Shown here one piece after another: positions 16,825 through 26,974 of a stretch of DNA of 44,069 nt. A model generated the notes under the pieces. The model saw nothing but the letters and a program-made list of their open reading frames with translations, did no database searches and was not told the DNA's origin. Location: positions 1 to 44,069 of the IMG/VR virus record IMGVR_UViG_3300030107_006371. One strand, given 5' to 3'. Source of the DNA: a virus. Each line of letters starts with the position of its first letter. The first letter of the stretch is position 1. The translations under genes and the position numbers were made by a program.

Positions 16825-17418
16825 ATGGGATTTTTTCCGGGAAAATGGCATCCAGCGTCAGGAGACTTTGGTATATTTAAAACAGGTGGAAGAACAGCGG
16901 CTGACAAAGCTAGGGCAAGAATAAGTTCTCAAATGAGTGAAATTGGGTCAAGAAAAAAAGGAATTCAAGATTATTTTTCTGGATTAAAAGGTTTTAACGA
17001 ACGAGAGGGAGAGCTTGCTAAACTAGGTCGAGACATTCAAAGAAGAGACGAAGTTGGTCAAGTTGAATCTAGTCGAGAGCAATACCTTTCTAGTCTAGAA
17101 AACTTTTTATCTAGCTCATACAATATTGGCTCAGAAGCTGACGCTAGAGTAAGCAGGGCTAATTTAGCAAACTTATCTAATCCCCAAGAAGAATTTGCCC
17201 TTAGGCAAAGAAGGTCTAAAATGGAAAACCAACGAGATGCTCAAAGACTTCAAGACCAAGCTATGACTAGGGGTATGATGTCAAGCGATGTTGCTTATAG
17301 ACAACAGCAAATAGGAGCAGAAAGGTCAGATTTACAATTAGGAATGGAAGAAACAAAAGCGCAACAAGCATTAAGAGACCAATTGTTTCAGTTAAGCGAA
17401 GCGCTTGCTCAATATTAA
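16825..17418 (+). CDS. Internal virion (ejection-type) protein B
   Basis: A 197-residue, Arg/Gln/Glu-rich, almost wholly helical protein. Charged segments such as KARARISSQMSEIGSRKKG and LRQRRSKMENQRDAQRL predict coiled coil; the start MGFFPGKWHP is short and hydrophobic. Similar small helical proteins lie beside the giant ejection protein in T7-like phages. Strong SD (AGGAGA), three bases after the previous stop. Confidence 0.5.
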   Translation: MGFFPGKWHPASGDFGIFKTGGRTAADKARARISSQMSEIGSRKKGIQDYFSGLKGFNEREGELAKLGRDIQRRDEVGQVESSREQYLSSLENFLSSSYNIGSEADARVSRANLANLSNPQEEFALRQRRSKMENQRDAQRLQDQAMTRGMMSSDVAYRQQQIGAERSDLQLGMEETKAQQALRDQLFQLSEALAQY

Positions 17419-17430
17419 TAGGAAAATATT

Positions 17431-18075
17431 ATGGCATATAGAGAAAAAGTATTTAACGCTAATGTACTTACAGACTTATTAAGTACATATTTAACCCATA
17501 GAGCTGGTGAGCGTGAAAAGTATTATGAAGCTGAGCAACAGGCAAATAAGCCTCAATATAGAACCGTAGACGGGAATTTGGTAGAAATTAGCAGAGATGG
17601 TCAAGTAAAAACTTTAATGTCAAAACAGCAACAAGAAAAAGCACCTAAGTTTGAAGATTTTACTAAAGACGGCACTACATACAAAGGTCAGTTTATGGGT
17701 AAAGATTATACCCAAACCCCAGAAGATATAGAAGTTGGTATGCCAAAGTCTTATCAATACACAGGCTTTAGTAAAGCTCAGTTCAAGCCAGAAGACCCTA
17801 AAGCGATAGAAAAAAAGATAGAAGATAAAAATATTGCAGCTATGGTTTCAGAAGTTGCTAGACTTAGGAGACTAAGAGATAAGGACTATGATTTTGCAAC
17901 TCAATATATGATAGACCAAGGTAGGCAAGCACCTGTTTTTACCAAAGAAAATGAAAAACAGCTTGAGTTTTATACGACCGAGTTATCTAAGCGAGGTTTT
18001 GATATATATGGAAAAGAAAAAAAGTCAGATAGCTCTGTTGCTCCTAAAGCCAAAAAAGGAAGTTTCTGGGAATAG
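17431..18075 (+). CDS. Putative internal virion protein C
   Basis: A 214-residue polar protein with a helical N-terminus (LTDLLSTYLTHRAGEREKYYEAEQQ). The middle is flexible and Lys/Gln-rich, and a helical block (MVSEVARLRRLRDKDYDFATQYMIDQGR) precedes a basic C-terminus ending GSFWE. No family recognised. Two bases separate it from the giant gene, so the two are probably made together and act in the same structure. Confidence 0.45.
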   Translation: MAYREKVFNANVLTDLLSTYLTHRAGEREKYYEAEQQANKPQYRTVDGNLVEISRDGQVKTLMSKQQQEKAPKFEDFTKDGTTYKGQFMGKDYTQTPEDIEVGMPKSYQYTGFSKAQFKPEDPKAIEKKIEDKNIAAMVSEVARLRRLRDKDYDFATQYMIDQGRQAPVFTKENEKQLEFYTTELSKRGFDIYGKEKKSDSSVAPKAKKGSFWE

Positions 18076-18077
18076 TT

Positions 18078-21000
18078 ATGTCTCAAAACGCTCAAAAACT
18101 ATTTAACTACTTACAGGAAAACGACCCTAACCCAGAAGTCTTTGGGGACTTTAATGTTTTTGCCGAACAGCTAAGAGACCCAGAAAAAGCAGAAAAACTT
18201 AGAAACTACTTGGGGAACGAAGAGGTTTTTGGCGACTCTGCTACGTTTTATAATAAGGTAAACGCAGAAAACGTCACGCAAGAGCAACAGCTTAGTAGCG
18301 ATTCTAATATTTCAATTACAACAACTGATAGCTCTGACCAAATATTACAAAACGAATTAAATAATCCAGATTCGTCTTCTGCTGCATTAAGCCAAATTAC
18401 AAATTCTGATTACGAAACAAGTCAAAAGGTAGATAGCTCCGACTATGGATATTTTCAAATAAACGATAAAGTTTGGAATAATACATCAATGTCTATGTTT
18501 GGCAAACCTGTTGGAGATTTAAATAATGCTGAAAACATTGCGCTAGCATCACATATTGAGAAAAAAAGCCCTCGTTCTTGGAATAATTGGGTAGCATTTA
18601 ATAAAGGGAAACACAAAGATTTTGATGAAATAACTGATGAACAAATTGTAAATACTTATGGAGTTCCAGTTGATGTATTAGATTCTATTAATCAATCATT
18701 TGATGACCCTCAAACAGCTAAAAAAGTTATGCTAGCAGAGTCTGGGGGAGATTCGACAGCTATCAATATTAATTATACACCCCAAGAAGAAGGAAATGAA
18801 ACTGTATCTCCAGAAGTCTTACAGCAAAGCCAGCAATTAATACAACAGTTTCAACCTCAATTTGAGACAGCAGAGCCAAGTTCTACTGATGTTGTTACAG
18901 AAATGGAAAAACAAGATTATCCTACTTTTGGTCTAAGTGGAACTCAAATTGCTCCTGCTATACAACAATTCGCAGAAAAAGGTTTAACAAAAATTACTGC
19001 TCTCGATAGCCCTATGTGGGATACAAGAGAATTTAAAAACTTAAAACCTGCAGTTCAGTTAGGGGTTAATGCAATTAGTAGAATTCCAGAATTATTCGGA
19101 TTAGCTATTGACATTCCAACTTCTTTAATTGCCACTCCAGAAGAAGCGGTAATTGGCTTGTTAAAATTTATCCCTGAAGAATTTAATAATTTAGTATTAG
19201 CTACAGGAACACTAGATGTTTTAAATCCTTTTATGTCTTTAGCTGGTTATGATTTATCAAGAGATGAATTAAACAAGATGAGAACCGATGCTCAAAAACA
19301 TATATTTGATACTGGAGGTGTTTACACATATTTTGCTGCAAGTGGGCTTACGCACTTAGGAAAAAAGAACTCAAGTATAATTCAAAAAAATAAAGAGTTT
19401 AGAGATGTTGTAGAGTTAGCAAATGATAGACCAGCTATGGGAAAAGTAACCCCAGAAATGCAAACAGCGGTTAAAGCTTTAAAGAAAAATGTAAAGCTAA
19501 AAGAAAAAGCAGAAGTTGTAAAAAACAATCAATTGCTTACTGATTATTTAGAAAAATGGGAAATTGAGAAAAAAGTTGAAAAAGCAAATGTTATTTCAGA
19601 GCAATTAGAGTTAAAGCTAGAAACAAAAACAACTCCTAAAAAAACTAAAAAGAAAGTTGAAACTAAAAAAGAGACTACTAAGCAAGTTGAATTAGGTGAA
19701 TATGTACAAAAAGAAGGTCTTGAACCCTTAGAACTTGGCACATCTGGTAAAGTAACTTCTATTTCTAGGTTTTATGATAGACAAAATAAAATTCACATAA
19801 TACAAAAACTTGATAAAAAAGGAAACCAAATAGGAGAGGCTCAATACGCCCCCAATGCAAAACAGGCACAATCAGCTGTTATAGAATTAAAAAAGAAATT
19901 TAATATAACAAAAACAAAAAGAGGTAAGTCTAAACAAGAAACAAAATCTACAGAAATAAATCTTGAAAGAGATATACCTAGTCCAACAATAGAAATAAAT
20001 AAAATTAAAAAAGAAACTCAAAAAGTTCAAAAAAAAGTAGATTCGATTACTAAAGAAATAAAAAAACAAAAACAAGCAAAACCAAGTTCTGCGGAAGTTG
20101 TTCAAGAAATAAAAATAGAAAAATCTTCAGACTTAGGTAAAGCGAAAAACCTTGAGTCTATTAAAGGAGAACCTGCTAAAAGATATAATTCAAAAGAAAA
20201 AGTAGATGCTTATATAGAACAAAAACTAAGTGAATATGTAGGTCAAAATGTTGTTGCTAATTATGGAAAATTAAAAAATGGTAATTATATAGTTAAAATT
20301 TTTAAGAAAACAAAAGAACAACCGCTACCTACAACTGCCACTAAGCGGGCTGGTCCAAAAATAAAAAAAGAAACTAGCGCAGAAATTGTTGGTAAAATGA
20401 GAGACCCAAGAAGTTTAAAACGTAGAATTCAAAATGAAAATATATTAGTTGAAAAATACGAATCTCAAATATCTGAATTAGGTAGAAGTACAGAAATAAA
20501 TTTAAAAGAATTAAATAAATTAAAAAAACAAAGCCTTGAGACTGGAATAAAATCGCCTAGAGAGCAATTATTAGCGAATTCTATCGATGCAGCAAATAAA
20601 TTAATTGAAAAAACTCAATATGAAGTTCAAAAATTAAAAACTACTCAGGAATTAATGAAAGACATAGTTCGCAATGTTTCTAGAAGAACTGCAAAAGGCT
20701 CTGTGGGTAGAAATGCAGGTAGAACGCGAAAAGAAAAAATTGAAATAGAAAAAATGAACAGGGAGCTTGCAAGAGACATAAATCTTTTATGGGAAAAAGG
20801 AAATACAGGAGCAAAGAAAACTAAAAAAGCTTTAATGGGCTATTTAAAAGAAAATAACGCTCCAAAAGTATTGGTAAATCATGTTAAAGATAATTTTAAA
20901 GAGCTATACGATTACACTGCAATAGAAAACATGAAAGTTCTTGCAAATGAAATAAATGCTGAGCTACCTCAAAGCCAAGGAGAGGTTAGAGGAACAAGGA

Positions 21001-23462
21001 CAGCTACAAGAACTAGGGATGAATATTTTGACAATTTAAGAGTTGACATTATAAGCGGTAAAGAGCCTAATAATGTAAAATTATCCCAAGTCGATTTGAT
21101 GGAAAGTTTAACTAATAATATTGGTGGAGAGAAATCAGCAAAAGCAAAAGGAACTAGAACCCTTGCAGACATTGAAAGAGGCACTAGAGAAAAAAACAAT
21201 ATGGCAAAAGTATTCCATGAGCTTGAGACTGGAAAACTTTCGGTAGAGGCGTTGCCAGAACTTCAAGCGGGTCACATACATACTACCGCTACTCTTTTAG
21301 AAGAATTTGCTAAAAATAGAAATCCAGCTACTAGGGAATTATTAATAAAATCACTTTTAACAACTAAATCATACATATCAGAACCTGCAAGAGCGCAAAG
21401 AAACTTAAGAGATTTGCAAGCAGAGGGAATACGAAACTGGAAAGAATATGAACAGTTTTTTAATAATGATGCTACGTTAATTGAATTAATGAGAGATGTA
21501 TATGAAGGTAAAGAAGTAAAAAGAAGTAAATTGTTTAAGCTAGCAGAATGGGGAAGAAACATGAAGCTAGCAACAGGTTCTTCTTTAGTAAGAAGTTTTG
21601 CGGGAAACACAATGTCTAGCGTAGATGCCTATGCTAGAATGCCTTTTGAATTTGGCGCTGATTATTTAATTAGAAAAACAAGTGGCGCTTTATATGAGTT
21701 AACTAATGGCTATTATGGAAATTTAAGCCCTAATCAAATGAGTAGATTAGAAATTGGCGCACAGTTTGCTGGTTACCGTGCGGGATTTAGGAAAACAGGT
21801 AACTTATTGTATGATATGCTAATGGAAAATGACCGCGCATTACGAGAAAGCCCGTTTTTCCAAAGAGAAGGGTTTACCTATAAAGATATAAAAGGCAAAA
21901 AAGGTGTAATTATTAGAACACCTCAAAGAGCGCAAGGTATGATTGATATTATGTATCGTGTTCCTATGACAAATGCCTATATGCACCGTTACGCTGTTCG
22001 ACAGGCAATTAAAGATGGTTATAAAACAAAAACAGAAATCTTACAAAGGGCAAATGAAATTATAGAAACACAATCTTTAGATGCTAAGTTTATGGAGCAA
22101 GCTAGAAAAGATGGAGAATATGTAACATTTCAGCGAGAACTAAAAGGTATTGGTGCTTGGGCAAATAAATTAAGAACTGGAAATACTAGAGGAGCTGCGG
22201 TAACTCAAATGCTAGTTCCATTTTTTAACACTGCTGGCAATTTATTTAAATATACGCTAGAACACACTCCCCTTAATGTATTTATGAAAGATTTTAGGCA
22301 AGGTTTAGTTGAAGCTTTTAGCAGAGAGGGTGCAGGAAGTAGAAAGCTAGCAACTGAAGTTGGAAAAATATCTACTGGTCTTGGTACTATGTATTTATTA
22401 AACGAATTTTTAGTTGAAAACGCTATGGGTAACCTTACGGGTGATTGGTCAGACATGTCCGCAGAGGAAAGAAATATGAGGACTGTAGATGGTCAGCAAG
22501 AATATGCTTTAAAATTAGCAGATGGGAGCTGGGTTAGTTATCGTGGATTTGAACCTATGTCAAGTTATTTAACGTTAATTGAGGCGTTACAAAGAACCGA
22601 AAAAGACGCGTATGCTAGTGATGAAAATATAGAAAAATATGGAAATATGGTAAAAGATGTAACTTTTGAATTAGGTAAATCATTTGCAGAAAATCCATTT
22701 CTTGCAGGAACTGGAGATTTATTTAAAGCAATGCACGGTAGAAAAGATTGGTTAGATTTTTCGTTTAACTTTGTAGCTGGAATGACAGTCCCGGGTACAT
22801 ATAGACAATGGCTTAGTGTTGTTGACCCTGTTAGAACAAAAAGATTTAAGCTAGCAGATTACGACGAAAATACAAATTATATAGAAATATTAGAAAGCCA
22901 AGCAGAAAGCGTGTTACCTTGGTTTATAGAGGGTAGCAACTTGCCAGCGCTAGACCCATTTGGTAACGAAATACCTAAACCAGACCCCACTGGTGGTTTG
23001 CTAGCATGGAGGGAAACACAACCCAAAAATGACCAAGTATATAAAGAAATACAAGAAATTTATTTTGACCAAGGAAAAGGATTTAAGCCTGCTAGCGCAT
23101 TTTTTACTTCCTCTGATTTAGCAAAGATAAAGCTAACCCCAAAAGAACACTATGCGTTAATTCAAGCATCTGGGCAAGAATTGTATAATTTTTTATCAAA
23201 AATAGTACAAACGGAAGAATATCAAAAAATTCCTCCAGCAATACGTCGAAAAAAAATCAATGAAATAAAAGAAAAATATATTAGCACATATAGAAAACTT
23301 TTTTTTACAAAAGACTTAGCCGTTCCAAGTGCAATTATGAAAACTAAAGAAATAAGTGGTGAATTTCAAACGCCAGAAGATAGGGAAAATTATTTAAGAA
23401 AAATGCGAGCTGGAACACCAGAAAGAACAGTAGAAGAAATATTTGGCGAATATTTGCAATAA
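18078..23462 (+). CDS. Giant polyvalent ejection protein with lysozyme-like motifs
   Basis: A 1794-residue protein, the largest of the genome. The first 60 residues contain two similar units (NPNPEVFGDFNVFAEQL ... EVFGDSATFYNKV). Residues about 121-180 read DYGYFQINDKVWN ... W..WVAFNKG, the second half of a lysozyme/SLT domain. The first-half motif LAESGGDSTAIN with Glu221 comes after it, so the order looks permuted. Residues 330-1150 are largely Lys/Glu coiled coil. The last 600 (SLVRSFAGNTMSS, VPFFNTAGNLFKYTLEH, FVAGMTVPGTYRQW) look like the C-terminal region of phage polyvalent/T7 gp16-type proteins. Probably injected with DNA, opening the cell wall. Confidence 0.7.
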   Translation: MSQNAQKLFNYLQENDPNPEVFGDFNVFAEQLRDPEKAEKLRNYLGNEEVFGDSATFYNKVNAENVTQEQQLSSDSNISITTTDSSDQILQNELNNPDSSSAALSQITNSDYETSQKVDSSDYGYFQINDKVWNNTSMSMFGKPVGDLNNAENIALASHIEKKSPRSWNNWVAFNKGKHKDFDEITDEQIVNTYGVPVDVLDSINQSFDDPQTAKKVMLAESGGDSTAININYTPQEEGNETVSPEVLQQSQQLIQQFQPQFETAEPSSTDVVTEMEKQDYPTFGLSGTQIAPAIQQFAEKGLTKITALDSPMWDTREFKNLKPAVQLGVNAISRIPELFGLAIDIPTSLIATPEEAVIGLLKFIPEEFNNLVLATGTLDVLNPFMSLAGYDLSRDELNKMRTDAQKHIFDTGGVYTYFAASGLTHLGKKNSSIIQKNKEFRDVVELANDRPAMGKVTPEMQTAVKALKKNVKLKEKAEVVKNNQLLTDYLEKWEIEKKVEKANVISEQLELKLETKTTPKKTKKKVETKKETTKQVELGEYVQKEGLEPLELGTSGKVTSISRFYDRQNKIHIIQKLDKKGNQIGEAQYAPNAKQAQSAVIELKKKFNITKTKRGKSKQETKSTEINLERDIPSPTIEINKIKKETQKVQKKVDSITKEIKKQKQAKPSSAEVVQEIKIEKSSDLGKAKNLESIKGEPAKRYNSKEKVDAYIEQKLSEYVGQNVVANYGKLKNGNYIVKIFKKTKEQPLPTTATKRAGPKIKKETSAEIVGKMRDPRSLKRRIQNENILVEKYESQISELGRSTEINLKELNKLKKQSLETGIKSPREQLLANSIDAANKLIEKTQYEVQKLKTTQELMKDIVRNVSRRTAKGSVGRNAGRTRKEKIEIEKMNRELARDINLLWEKGNTGAKKTKKALMGYLKENNAPKVLVNHVKDNFKELYDYTAIENMKVLANEINAELPQSQGEVRGTRTATRTRDEYFDNLRVDIISGKEPNNVKLSQVDLMESLTNNIGGEKSAKAKGTRTLADIERGTREKNNMAKVFHELETGKLSVEALPELQAGHIHTTATLLEEFAKNRNPATRELLIKSLLTTKSYISEPARAQRNLRDLQAEGIRNWKEYEQFFNNDATLIELMRDVYEGKEVKRSKLFKLAEWGRNMKLATGSSLVRSFAGNTMSSVDAYARMPFEFGADYLIRKTSGALYELTNGYYGNLSPNQMSRLEIGAQFAGYRAGFRKTGNLLYDMLMENDRALRESPFFQREGFTYKDIKGKKGVIIRTPQRAQGMIDIMYRVPMTNAYMHRYAVRQAIKDGYKTKTEILQRANEIIETQSLDAKFMEQARKDGEYVTFQRELKGIGAWANKLRTGNTRGAAVTQMLVPFFNTAGNLFKYTLEHTPLNVFMKDFRQGLVEAFSREGAGSRKLATEVGKISTGLGTMYLLNEFLVENAMGNLTGDWSDMSAEERNMRTVDGQQEYALKLADGSWVSYRGFEPMSSYLTLIEALQRTEKDAYASDENIEKYGNMVKDVTFELGKSFAENPFLAGTGDLFKAMHGRKDWLDFSFNFVAGMTVPGTYRQWLSVVDPVRTKRFKLADYDENTNYIEILESQAESVLPWFIEGSNLPALDPFGNEIPKPDPTGGLLAWRETQPKNDQVYKEIQEIYFDQGKGFKPASAFFTSSDLAKIKLTPKEHYALIQASGQELYNFLSKIVQTEEYQKIPPAIRRKKINEIKEKYISTYRKLFFTKDLAVPSAIMKTKEISGEFQTPEDRENYLRKMRAGTPERTVEEIFGEYLQ

Positions 23463-23585
23463 TTTTTTATTTTACTATATTATTTTTATACCTGCCTTTT
23501 GTAAATTCTCCTATATTTAATAATTGATGCGTCCATGTCAGCCATTCTCGGGCGGTAAGGCGCACAAAAAAACAAGGAGAATATT
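23463..23585 (+). other. AT-rich gap before the tail fibre block
   Basis: 123 non-coding bases separate the ejection and fibre blocks, a rare gap here. The first 70 are very AT-rich with possible -10 words but no convincing -35. The next part is G+C-richer (TGCGTCC ... GGGCGGTAAGGCGCAC) and can form a weak stem before the SD AAGGAG. A promoter here is plausible but not demonstrable. Confidence 0.35.
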
Positions 23586-23951
23586 ATGGCTAATTATTTG
23601 CCATCAAAAGCCCATCAGAAAACGGTTGTAGAATCCCTAAATGCCGATGTATCAGGTGTTTGGAGCGTTTCTAGCGCGCTAACTATATCAAGCGCAGCGC
23701 ATGCTTATAAAACATTAGATGCTAGCACAAATTCGATATTAATTTATTCTGATTCAGATGTCTATGTAAGATTTGACCAACTTACAAGCGATACAATTTC
23801 TACAGGTAATGATGTAATTTTACCAGCTCAAACTTTAATGAGCATTCGAGTGCCTAATGGACTAAAATCTATTGCAACAACCGCAATAACAGTTCACTTT
23901 AAACAAGTAACATCTGTTGGTACTAAAACTTTAAGATTAGTCGAGGTATAA
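23586..23951 (+). CDS. Small beta-rich virion protein
   Basis: A 121-residue protein of mainly beta strands (ALTISSAAHAYKTLDA, ILIYSDSDVYVRFDQL, VILPAQTLMSIRVPNG, ITVHFKQV). The layout, with an exposed loop rich in Ser/Thr, resembles small virion decoration or fibre-base domains. A later protein at 27419 has a similar ILP-type strand and aromatic turn (IEIPAGMSWYARLP) and may be a distant relative. Strong SD. It lies directly before the fibre gene, so a fibre-attachment role is possible. Confidence 0.45.
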   Translation: MANYLPSKAHQKTVVESLNADVSGVWSVSSALTISSAAHAYKTLDASTNSILIYSDSDVYVRFDQLTSDTISTGNDVILPAQTLMSIRVPNGLKSIATTAITVHFKQVTSVGTKTLRLVEV

Positions 23952-23952
23952 T

Positions 23953-26676
23953 ATGTTTCGCTCAATAATAAATAATACATCTAAAAATGTAAGTGCAGGC
24001 GGTACATTATCTGGCGATGTAGTCATCGACGGTGACTTAACTGTAAATGGTGATAGTGCCGCTAATATAAGTGAAACGATTACTGGAGATATGACAATAA
24101 CGTCATCTTCATCGAATCATCCAATATTTACACTTGAAAATAGCAATAATGACGATAGCCCAGCTTTTATAACTTTTAAAAAAAGCAATAGCGGTTCAGC
24201 CAACGATGGAGATGAGGTTGGTCAATTCCAATATCAAGCATACAATGATGCTGGCACTCCAGAATTAACAACTTATGCTGACCACTATGTATCAACTGAC
24301 GATGTAAGTGATGGTTCAGAAGATGGTTCTATGACTTTTAGGACCATGAAAGCTGGAACTTTAACATCTACTCTTGTTTTGCAATCTGGAAATATAGGAA
24401 TTGGAACTGCTTCTCCAGAAAGAACAGTCCACATAATGACATCTGATGCAAGTCTTGCTTCTTCTGATGCAAATGTTGGTTTATTAATTGAAGAAAATGA
24501 CCATACATATATAGAATTATTAACACCAGCCGATAAAAATTCTGGAATTATTTTTTCAGATGGTTCAACTGCTGGGTTAATAAATTATGACCATGGTTCA
24601 AATGCTATGACTTTTGGTACAAATGATGGTGCGACAGATGTTACAATTAATAGTTCTGGGAATGTAGGAATTGGTGGCTCTCCAGTAGCGACTTGGTCAC
24701 CGAATCAAACGATAACAACTGCGAGTGGTTCTCAATCTTCAGCGTTAGTTTTAGCTAACACAAACACAGGTTTAGCAAACAATTACACAGTTGGTGTAAT
24801 TGAAGCACAAGCTGGTGCTGGAAATAGGATTGCCGCCATTCGATTTAGAACTCAAGGTACTGATGAAAATTCTGGAGACATAACTCTTGAAACTGGAAGT
24901 GCTGGTACTGCGGCTGAGAGAGTTCGTATCACATCAGCAGGAAACGTAGGAATTGGAACTTCTTCTCCAGATTTTAATTTATCAATCGAAAGTACTGGTG
25001 ATACTATTACAAACATAGATAGTTATTCAGATACAACTTCTAATGTTCCAGTTCTTAAATTTAGAAAATCTCACAATGACACATTAGGAACAATTACTCA
25101 AACAACAGATGGGCATTATTTAGGTTTTATTGGTTTTGAAGGAGTAAATAGTAGTTCTGCATTTGCAAGAGGAGCGGGTATATTTGCCACTCAAAATGGT
25201 TCAAGTGGTTCTAGTATTGTCCCAGCAAAACTTCATTTTCAAGCTAATAGTAATTCAGCCGCATTAACTGCTATGATATTAGATGAAAACTCTCGCATTT
25301 CATTAAGTAATAATGATGATGGAACTGGTAATACAGTTTTTGGATATGCTGCTGGTGCCGCAATAGCGAATGGTGGTAATTATAATGTTGCTGTGGGTCA
25401 TGGTGCGGCTGTTGCTCTTACTACGGGTGTAAATAATGTAGCTATTGGCAAGGATGCATTGGTACAAGGCACTACAGAAACTGATGATAATGTTGCAATA
25501 GGTTATAATGCTATGAGCGGAGCTATTGGTACAGAACAAGTAAACGACTGTGTTGCTATTGGTAGTAATGCTTTAGCTGGTGCTTTAGATAGTACGAATG
25601 GAGTTGATGAATCTTCTGGCACAGTAGCAATAGGAGCAAATTCTTTAACTGCACTTACATCTGGAGCTAGTAACCTCGCTATAGGATATGACGCTGGAAA
25701 AACAATAACAACAACAAGTGGAAATACTATTGTAGGTTCTGGTGCAGTTACTGTTGGTACTATTGGTGCAAATAATACAGTAGTAGGACACGATGCTCTA
25801 AATGCTAATGTAGATGGAGCGGCTAGTTGTGTTGTTGTAGGAAAATCTGCTTTAGCTGCAGCTCATACTCAAACTGGAACTGTAGCTATTGGGGCATCTG
25901 CTCTTGGGGCTTGTACATCTGGAGCTGGAAATACAGCTATTGGGTATCAAGCTTTAGATGCTGAAGATGAGGGTAATAGGTCAACTGCTGTAGGTTATCA
26001 AGCATTATCTGCTCAAAACAATGATACTGGTTCTAATACTGCGGTGGGTTGGTCTGCTGGAGATTTAATTGTAGCTGGATATGCTAACACTTTAATCGGT
26101 GCTGAATCTGGAACAACTGGTACAAATGACTTAACGAGTGGTATTCAAAATACACTTATAGGTCAAGCAACAGCAGTAAGTGCTGACTCAACACCTACAA
26201 ATCAAACTGTAATAGGTAGAGGAACAACAGGTACTGGTAACAATGAGATAGCATTAGGAAATACATCTGTAAGTGCAATTAAGGCTCAAGTAACAAGCAT
26301 TACTGCTTATTCATCTGATGAGCGAACTAAAAAAGATGTCAAAGATTATAATATAAATGGATTGGATTTTATAAAAGAGTTACAATTAAAAACATATATC
26401 TATAAAAATCCTGCTGATTATCCAGATGAAATAAAACATCCTATGTATAATAATCCAGATTTAAAACCAGATGACCCAACAGAAACACAAGTTGGTTTTA
26501 TTGCACAAGAAGTTGAGGAAGCATTAAAAAAACATAATATATCTAATGTTGAGACTTATGCTCCAACTCAAGAATCTGGAATTAAAACTTTAACTTATGG
26601 AAATCTTATTTTTCCTTTAATTAAAGCAGTTCAAGAATTATCTGCAAAAGTAACAGAATTAGAAAACAAACTTTAA
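23953..26676 (+). CDS. Tail fibre with YadA-like repeats and S74 chaperone
   Basis: A 907-residue fibre. The N-terminal part has NVGIGTASPERTV/GNVGIGTSSPDF repeats. From about 440 to 760 follow many AIGYNA/AIGANSL/AIGASAL units like the head repeats of trimeric adhesins. The C-terminal 121 residues are an intramolecular chaperone of the endosialidase/peptidase S74 kind. Its catalytic region SSDERTKK starts at 787 (Ser788 and Lys793 in the S-D-x-R-x-K pattern), then VGFIAQEVEEAL and a coiled-coil end. The family trimerises the fibre and cuts itself off. This is probably the host-recognition fibre. Confidence 0.9.
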   Translation: MFRSIINNTSKNVSAGGTLSGDVVIDGDLTVNGDSAANISETITGDMTITSSSSNHPIFTLENSNNDDSPAFITFKKSNSGSANDGDEVGQFQYQAYNDAGTPELTTYADHYVSTDDVSDGSEDGSMTFRTMKAGTLTSTLVLQSGNIGIGTASPERTVHIMTSDASLASSDANVGLLIEENDHTYIELLTPADKNSGIIFSDGSTAGLINYDHGSNAMTFGTNDGATDVTINSSGNVGIGGSPVATWSPNQTITTASGSQSSALVLANTNTGLANNYTVGVIEAQAGAGNRIAAIRFRTQGTDENSGDITLETGSAGTAAERVRITSAGNVGIGTSSPDFNLSIESTGDTITNIDSYSDTTSNVPVLKFRKSHNDTLGTITQTTDGHYLGFIGFEGVNSSSAFARGAGIFATQNGSSGSSIVPAKLHFQANSNSAALTAMILDENSRISLSNNDDGTGNTVFGYAAGAAIANGGNYNVAVGHGAAVALTTGVNNVAIGKDALVQGTTETDDNVAIGYNAMSGAIGTEQVNDCVAIGSNALAGALDSTNGVDESSGTVAIGANSLTALTSGASNLAIGYDAGKTITTTSGNTIVGSGAVTVGTIGANNTVVGHDALNANVDGAASCVVVGKSALAAAHTQTGTVAIGASALGACTSGAGNTAIGYQALDAEDEGNRSTAVGYQALSAQNNDTGSNTAVGWSAGDLIVAGYANTLIGAESGTTGTNDLTSGIQNTLIGQATAVSADSTPTNQTVIGRGTTGTGNNEIALGNTSVSAIKAQVTSITAYSSDERTKKDVKDYNINGLDFIKELQLKTYIYKNPADYPDEIKHPMYNNPDLKPDDPTETQVGFIAQEVEEALKKHNISNVETYAPTQESGIKTLTYGNLIFPLIKAVQELSAKVTELENKL

Positions 26677-26698
26677 TTAACTAAACAAGGAGTAAATA

Positions 26699-26974
26699 AT
26701 GGCTAAAAAACAAAAAGAAAAGCCAGTTTTGAATCTCGATGGAGAAGAATACGTTATCGAGGATATGACTGATTCACAAAGAGAACTTGCAGGTCAGGTT
26801 GGATTAGACCAAGACCATGTAAGAGACATAAAAAATAAGCTAAACACAAATGCTTTTATGAGACAACAATTAGTTGAATGTGAAAAGGTATTTGTAGAAA
26901 AGTTTCAAAAAGGTTTAACAGAACTTAAAAAAGCTTTAGAAGCTAAAGTTGTTGAGGCTGAAGTAGAAGCATGA
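26699..26974 (+). CDS. Small DUF6447-like protein after the fibre
   Basis: A 91-residue protein. The start NLDGEEYVIEDMTDSQRELAG is a short pattern common to small proteins found after tail fibres in environmental phages (DUF6447-like); the rest is a Lys/Glu helix (VEKFQKGLTELKKALEAK). Function not established; it may help fibre assembly. Strong SD, ATGA overlap with the next gene. Confidence 0.5.
   Translation: MAKKQKEKPVLNLDGEEYVIEDMTDSQRELAGQVGLDQDHVRDIKNKLNTNAFMRQQLVECEKVFVEKFQKGLTELKKALEAKVVEAEVEA

Noticed and set aside
25303-25539. Reverse-strand ORF inside the tail fibre gene
   Set aside because: It follows from the repeated codons of the fibre and lacks an SD.
23953-26676. CRISPR-like repeat in the fibre gene
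   Set aside because: The repeats are protein repeats of variable spacing, not a spacer array.
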